Below are positions 57,940 through 64,000 of a stretch of DNA of 64,000 nt, in pieces. A program made the translations under genes and the position numbers. The notes under the pieces were generated by a model that was not told where the DNA came from, made no database searches, and saw nothing but the letters and a program-made list of their open reading frames with translations. Source of the stretch: Aphelenchoides besseyi (Eukaryota; Nematoda; Chromadorea; Rhabditida; Aphelenchoididae). Location of the stretch: NCBI GenBank assembly GCA_024699855.1, contig JAMPIQ010000002.1, positions 9,300,001 to 9,364,000 of the forward strand. Reading direction: 5' to 3'. The first letter of the stretch is position 1. Each line of letters starts with the position of its first letter.

Positions 57940-59788
57940 ATGGAAGATGCGTGGACGCCTTCTTCCGTAAGTTGATTTTGGCTTTTATTCTCAAGTTTTG
58001 ACGTTTTGAAAAGAACATTGATGCTTGTAAAAGCGGGCTACAACACCCACATTATGCATCTAGTCAAAAGCGGAAACTTCATTGAATAGCTGTTTGCATG
58101 CATCGTAAGAGGAAGTTGTCGATTTGAGAACATGATAAGGAAGACAGCCATTTCGGAACAGGAACTTGTAATCGCTTACAAGATTGTTGTTTTAGTTGCC
58201 AGACTTTGAACTGAAACAAAACGATCATATCCATTCACTGAACACGCTGGAAGTTCACGACGAGCTACCCAATTGCTCATATCGATACGATTATGACGTT
58301 GTTAATGTCGACTATTTTATTGCCCTGTACTTAGATGGCCCATTGACCTTATTGTTTGCAGCATTTGCTCTCTTGGGCACTCGACTAGCAGTCAAATTTT
58401 TAGCCCAAGCACGATTAAATCGTGATTTGACTTCAGGTACAAATGAACAAGAATCGATTATTAATAGAAACAATTCAGCTCTCTATGTTCTTTGTTTTTG
58501 CGATGCTTTTCTCATTGTGATGGTCGTAATTTATCATTCAATCGAAGCCACGGGACTACTTTTGTTGAATCGAAATACAATGTGGAATCATCAAGCAACT
58601 GTTGTTCTTACCCATGGTTTGGTAAGCGCAGCCACGACCGCTTCAGTTGGTTTTGTTTACAAATAAACGTAAACAGTTTGAATTTAGACATTGCTTGTCG
58701 TTTACATTACTTTTCAACGATTTCTGGTCGTCTGGTGGCCACTAAAATACGCAAATATTAGAGATCGCCAGAAACGTAACGATACCTATCGTAGCTCCAC
58801 ATTTCGCAAGATCTCAACCAACGAAGATCCGGATAGTATTGCGAGTACGACTCGTCGACAAAACACTGTTCCAAAACTTTGGAAACGAAAAACCGTACCA
58901 TCGTTTAAAAACGTCATTCGGCCTTTCATTATTCCCGGTATTTTTTTCGTATTGATACAAATGTAAATTCTCTTCCTTTTAGTTTTCGTTGTTGTCATTT
59001 CATTTCTCCTTAATAGCACGGTATTCTTCGAATTCGAGTTAACAGAATGCTACGCAGTCGAACATGCCACAATAGCAACTCAATTCTTTCCTACGGAACT
59101 TCGACAAAGTCAAACCTATCACACACTACGAACAATCATTTTTATGGCTACGCAGACGGTGGGACCAATTTCGTTCATTTCCTTTCTTACTGTTATTACC
59201 GAGTATAAAGTAAACGCGAGCTTGAAATCCCGACGATTGTAAGTCGAAAAATTGGGTTTGTTATAATTCACGTACGTTTAGACTCTTCGAGAGCCAACAG
59301 CGAAGACGTTCAGTGGTGATGTTACAAGAACTCAAAGAGAAATTATCACGTTTTGTGGCCATTTTCATTGCGATGAAGTTCATCATTCTCAGGTTAGCAA
59401 TTTGTTTTACTGTAAATGCTTTATTTTATCTGCGTTCAGATCGTTGCCGGTGTTTTTTGATTTGTACGAGTTGGCATGTGGAATCGAATGTTTCGGAACA
59501 ATTTTGTCGATTTTGGTTCGATTCTCGGACTTTGCCGTTGTGCTAAATAGCGCCACCAACTCGTTGGCTTATGTTCGCCCTTTTCGATTGGAAAGCAAGT
59601 TGAGAGGTCGAATTATTCGCAGATCCCAACTTCAAAACACAATAAACGATGTAAGCGTAAAACACAAGAGAATTAAGACTTGTTTTTAGAGCCCGTCAAC
59701 CGTACAATCGAAGAAGTCGATTTTACTTACCGTTTCAGAACAAACGTCTGTAGCTGCACAGCTGATAGGAGAAAAACCTGTACAGTAA
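57940..59788 (+). CDS. Rhodopsin-class GPCR, peptide-receptor-like
   Basis: Seven exons: 57940-57966, 58196-58621, 58688-58937, 58983-59238, 59282-59392, 59440-59650, 59690-59788, giving 459 aa. The N-terminus carries an NCS glycosylation site. Seven hydrophobic helices are visible, starting LDGPLTLLFAAFALLGTRLA (TM1), YVLCFCDAFLIVMVVIYHSI (TM2) and TLLVVYITFQRFLVVWWPLK (end of TM3). TM4 to TM6 follow, and TM7 is FSDFAVVLNSATNSLAYV. The TM3 DRY-type motif is QRF and the NPxxY motif is replaced by NSATNSLAY, with the Tyr kept and the Pro lost. The intracellular loop after TM3 is long and Ser/Thr/Arg-rich. The pattern is nearest to nematode FMRFamide-like or other neuropeptide receptors. The ligand is unknown. 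AATAAA near 59912. Confidence 0.8.
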
Positions 59789-60722
59789 CCTTCTGACCTT
59801 AATTCCTCTATTGCATGCTGTGTTACATACAGATTTCAACCTTCGAGATGTCTTGTATTCAAATTTATAGCACTAATGCTTTCTGGTTATGTTCATCTGG
59901 TAATACCACAAAATAAACTCGACATAAAGTGGATGATGTTTCACAATTCGCTTAAATGGATGACAAAGCATTGAGGGAATAGGATAAGCACTGAAACCTG
60001 TTTGAGAATGAACGCAAGTTCGCGATGATCAACTGATGATGATGATACCAATCAAGAAGCATTGAAGATGAAAGCGAAAATTTCCGGTCGCTCTTCTCCA
60101 GTTCTACGCTATTCAGCTCCCGGTTGACGGCGAATCTTCGCTTTCTCGAATCAATCTTTCAAGTGCAAAAAAAAACAATACGAAACTGATCAGTCGAAGA
60201 TACGAGTTTTTGTTATGCCATCGATGAAAACGGCGAATCTCCGCAGCGACTGCTTATCTTGTGCAGCTGATCGTATTAGAATGATAAGGGTATGTGCGTG
60301 GTGGAGCAACAAGAAAAACTCATCGCATCAAATTCTCCTGAAACTGAGGGCGGCATTTGCGGATTTGAAATCGAACAAAAACAACAAGCATAAGAGTAAA
60401 CGGGACGGAAAACTTGTTGCCGAAATGTTATGCTGCGTCGAGGATTCTGATCCGGCACCTTCCTCAAGCTTGTGCGCACACACATTATCAACGTTGAGTA
60501 AGGGCGGGCAAGTGCGGTAGCTTAATTACGAACATGTCTCCAGAAACCCTCTTAACTTTGATGCTCAAGTCGCGGCAATAGCTGAATTGCAGCAGTTTAT
60601 GTCGTGCTATCAGTTCGAAAACAAGTGATCTTTGAAAAACTTTTAATTTCTCGAACCGTGATCATATACGATTTGACTATTGTCCAATTCCAGTTACTCA
60701 ATTGATTCCTTTTGATAAGGAA
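59789..60722. other. Intergenic
   Basis: Overlapping ORFs on opposite strands at 60215-60520 and 60276-60491 without features. No other structure recognised. Confidence 0.4.
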
Positions 60723-63109
60723 ATGTCGTACAAAATAGTTCTGTTGCTCGAGCTATGTGGTCTTGCAATGACAGCATTTGGATTGGAGATTCGTACTTCG
60801 AACAGTGGACGGAAACCTCGAGAAGCCTATGAAAAGGATTTCGGGCCATCTCTTGGTTATCGGCCACCCCCTCCATTAGTTCGACGACAAATTTCTTCTC
60901 GTGTGAAATACGGTATGTCACTTATAAGAAATAACAATTACTATCTTATTAGATCCAACAAAATGGATTTTTGAGCCATCAATGACAATTGCTGGTGCGA
61001 TTATGTTCGATCGAACTCCCGATTTAAGTCTAAACGAGTGTCTAGATAAATGCGAAAAGAGTTTTCAAGTAAACGGCCTTCGAGAATTCGAATCAATTTT
61101 GTTGTTTCTAGAATGCTTCCAGTCGTTGGGTTTGTCGTTCACTAACTTATGACAGAAAATGGAAGCTCTGTGATCTGTTTGCAATTGATGGCAATTCTTC
61201 ACCGTTTTTCCTTAGCGAATATCGTCATCGTGACTATTTCAAATATTTGGCAGCAGTACCGCCGGCCGATAAAGATCTAAAAAGTGAAAGTCGAGAGCAT
61301 AGTAATGAAATGCAAGAAAAAGTAAGTAACCAATTTATTGTATTCTACTTCGCTCTCAATTAAGGAAATAGAGACAACAACTGCCCCAGCTAAAGTGCAA
61401 TTGGTCGACGCAGCGGTTCAACACGAAGAATTACCGATCGTTACTAATGACTCCAACAATATGGAAGTCAAAGTGAAAGCTTTGGCCAGCAAGCAAACTG
61501 GAGATGCATTGGTTGTCGAAACAATTGATCAAGGAGCAAATACTATAACTACTGAAGTACAGTCAACTGAACCGACAACCGAAAAGTCAATCGTATCAAC
61601 AACTTCGACCACAATTTTGGTGAACAAGAGGCCATCTCTAAAGTTTGCAATTTTACCAATTTCACAATCAACAACCACTGAAGCAGCGGTTGGTGTAACT
61701 GAAGAAGTCAACTTTTCTTCGTCAACCATTCCGCCGCCATCGACGACAACCAGTGAAAGCACATCTTCAAGTTCAAGTACAACCGATGTTGCCAAAGATC
61801 CTTTTGCCGGCTTCAGTATTCTTCCCGAAGGCTTCGTAACTGAAGACCCCTCAGATAATGTAACTGCCATTGAAGTTGAGCCAACGAAAAGCAGCGAAAA
61901 GATTACGCACGAGAAATCAGCGAGAAAAAAGATCTCGGTATGCAATCTAGCGATTTAATGTTTGAAAGTAACTTCACACCTTTCAGGGAGTTCCAACACT
62001 CGTAGCCGAAGATAACAAAGTTCCTGTTGAAAACAAAGAAATAATTGCGTGCGGCGAAACAGAAACACCACGTTTCATTGTGATTAAGGATGTCAAAAGA
62101 ACAAATGAATCCGACCAAATTGCCGATTTGGAACGAGATTCCGCCGAAGGATGTGTGAAGGCATGTAAAGTTCACGGCATTGAATGGTTTGTGCATTGAG
62201 GGTTCAATGTACTCATCAAATGTCTTCAATTTCAGCCAATCCGTCACTTTTGCCAAAGGTCGATGTCAATTATGGGCGAGCAGTTTGAATCATGGTCTAG
62301 AAGGCGAATTGAGTCAACAGGAGGAATCGTTTTATCTTGAAAAGATTTGCATTCTAAATCGAATCGCTGTACGAAATGACAAACAGATCTTTGAAGGTGT
62401 TCGCAATTTTATTCTTGTCGGTCACGTGCAAGAAGTCACCGACGCACGAACGCTTTCTCAATGTCATGCTGATTGTTTAAGAGCTCCAGAAAGCTTTGGA
62501 TTTGTTTGTAAATCGGCAATGTTCTATCCATCAGACAATGAACAGGTTTTAAAAGTTGTTTTTAATCCAATGGAATTTCTGTTTCAGAATTGTTTGTTGA
62601 ATTCTGAAGATCGTCACACAAGAGCCGATTCGTTTGTCACCGAAGACGCCTCAGTAGAGATGCTCTACGTGGAGTTGGGTGAAGAAGTCGCAGTCGAGAA
62701 ACCCACGAGAGTACAACGATACAAAAACTACGTAACGATTATTGAAGTGTGAGACTTTGCGTAACTTCAATTCTTCAGGATAGTCCCATTCAACGTGAAA
62801 GTAGCCAGTGGACAAAATGGACCAAATGCGAGGGCTCCAACACTCTTCGACATCGATATTTGCGTTGTTCGGATAAAAAAGATATTCGGAAATGTCCAAA
62901 ACAAACCATCGGATGCAAACAACGTAATAGTGCATGAAAAGTGGATATTATTTCATCAACTTTTAGTTCGTCAAATTCAAATCAATCACTTGAAACAAAC
63001 CGCAGAGTGTCGAGCGGTGAGAGATCCTGCTGGTAATCAAAAATGTCCACACGGAGTTCGTGTAATCAATGGAGCCCGACATTACTGTCTTCACCCCGTT
63101 GACTGTTGA
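60723..63109 (+). CDS. Secreted PAN/Apple-domain protein with TSP1-like C-terminal module
   Basis: Exons: 60723-60912, 60953-61068, 61112-61321, 61365-61937, 61987-62545, 62588-62746, 62779-62923, 62967-63109. Signal peptide IVLLLELCGLAMTAFG. First PAN/Apple module: WIFEPSMTIAGAIMF, NECLDKCEKSFQ, WVCRSLTYDRKWKLC. Then comes a roughly 180-residue Thr/Ser/Glu/Pro-rich linker (mucin-like). Second PAN: EGCVKAC, GLCIEGSMYSS, KGRCQLW. Third: CHADCLRAPESFGFVCKSAM ending NCLLN. A TSP1-like start SSQWTKWTKCEG follows, then a Cys-rich end. Probably an extracellular-matrix or apical-surface protein. One irregularity: between EGCVKAC and GLCIEGSMY (about 62165-62171) the frame shifts by one base. Either a 31-nt intron or a 1-nt indel is present. 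The AATAAA is near 63178. Confidence 0.8.
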
Positions 63110-64000
63110 TGTGGAGCCATCGATCTCAAACACAAACTTGAAGGGCGTCTGCTAATTTCAATTGTTCGTATTGGTTAATAAATTTTGGTTATTACGATCA
63201 AAGTAACTGCTTCACAGTCACATTGACAACAAAGTAGTCGCCGACTTTAATTGTTATTCGCAGAGTTCACTTTGTAGAGTTTTCATGTAATTTTCCTGAA
63301 GGACATAGCCGTGTGTATCTTAAAAGCATTTGTTCATTGTTTGCGAAATACCGAGTTCATGCTAATGAAGGTTGAAAAGTGCACGAACAAATTCGGCCAT
63401 TCTTTCGCACCTTCAAAACTCCACGATTGTACACGAGATTCGTAGTCGAAAGGTTAATTTGGTATCATTGTTCGCTGCTAAAAGCGCGTTCACTTCGTCG
63501 GGACCCATGAAAAAATCACGGTGGTACGGGGCTTGAAAGCGGAGGCTGAGCGACCACACAACGCTTTCTGCAAACAAGACTCCAAAAATGGAGAGTCGGA
63601 CGAGAAGTACACCATGGGCAATTTGGGCGGAGAAAACGTTCCGTACAAATCCAAAGAACGTTTTTGGCCGACCAAAAAATGGCTGTTCGCTCTCGAATGC
63701 TTTTGGGAAGATGGCCACTTTCGTTTCGGAAATTGACGCCCATAAGATTGTTTACACAACGAAAATCAGTTCATGTTCTTTGTTTAAACTCGTATTGCTG
63801 TCGAGAGTGGTGATTTGTGACATTTGTTACTGACTTGCACTTCAGTCAAAATTCTGTTGCAGTCGAAAGACTCGTCCGTGAGATTCCATTAACTCGAAAG
63901 ACCACACAGTTTGACTCAAATGCTCGCTAACAACTGTCGATAACTTCGGACCACCCACCTTTGAAGCGATAGAACTGCTCGAACCAACTTTGCCGTAATC
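63110..64000. other. Intergenic at window end
   Basis: Several fully overlapping ORFs on both strands at 63413-63836, none with recognisable domains. No conclusion about a gene beyond the window edge. Confidence 0.4.

Noticed and set aside
63413..63836. Cluster of overlapping ORFs on both strands
   Set aside because: Five mutually overlapping frames without domain, signal peptide or splice context. No frame is favoured.
1..64000. tRNA, rRNA or other structured RNA genes
   Set aside because: I looked for T-loop-like GGTTCGAATCC boxes and paired arms and saw none I could support by eye. A covariance-model scan would be needed to exclude them.

Overview
The window is eukaryotic and almost certainly from a nematode. 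Genes are split by many very short GT-AG introns, mostly about 40-60 nt, with pyrimidine-poor acceptors of the TTTCAG/TTTTAG type. The gene content is also nematode-like: a DUF229 sulfatase-like protein, a divergent nuclear hormone receptor, a FOG-3-like BTG protein, FkbM-type methyltransferases, a CAP/VAL protein, PAN-domain and Gly/Tyr-rich secreted proteins. No bacterial operon, rRNA or CRISPR array is visible. Exon models were built by hand from splice signals, reading phase and family conservation. Every junction in the confident models keeps frame unless stated.

Layout. 0.4-1.2 kb: CES-2/PAR-type bZIP (-). 3.1-5.2: MKS1, a ciliary transition-zone B9 protein (+). 5.6-6.2: small Gly/Tyr/Gln-rich secreted protein (+). 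6.8-8.0: iodotyrosine deiodinase (+). 8.6-11.1: DUF229 (+). 12.3-14.5: nuclear hormone receptor (+). 15.3-19.3: decayed mobile-element territory, with a duplicated exon fragment, a coiled-coil ORF with an internal stop and a broken Helitron Rep fragment. 20.5-21.5: lipid phosphate phosphatase (+). 22.5-23.6: BTG/Tob (-). 24.5-25.3: TMEM65 (+). 25.8-27.8: PPM1H-like PP2C (+). 27.9-28.6: CAP protein (-). 29.1-29.7: unrecognised Ser/Pro-rich protein (-). 30.5-32.8: bestrophin (-). 34.8-37.8: two tandem FkbM-like methyltransferases (+). 38.0-38.3: tiny Arg-periodic secreted peptide (-). 39.1-48.5: PIEZO mechanosensitive channel (+). 48.9-53.3: a cluster of secreted Gly/Tyr-rich and Tyr/Arg-rich proteins. 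55.1-55.7: K50 paired-like homeobox (+). 57.9-59.8: peptide-receptor-like GPCR (+). 60.7-63.1: PAN plus TSP1-like secreted protein (+).

Most genes are unrelated single-copy conserved genes. Three places show local duplication. The methyltransferases are in tandem. Two Gly/Tyr-rich genes are divergently transcribed and share a 172-bp perfect inverted repeat, which suggests gene conversion. An exon fragment at 15.6 kb is repeated at 19.1 kb on either side of Helitron remnants.

The most novel items are two small secreted-peptide genes: a 66-aa precursor whose mature part carries an Arg at every third residue, and a precursor with Gly-Arg-Arg and Gly-Lys-Lys amidation/cleavage sites and two alternative last exons. 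The paralogous CVCCAPK-ending secreted pair and several very short introns and exons come next.
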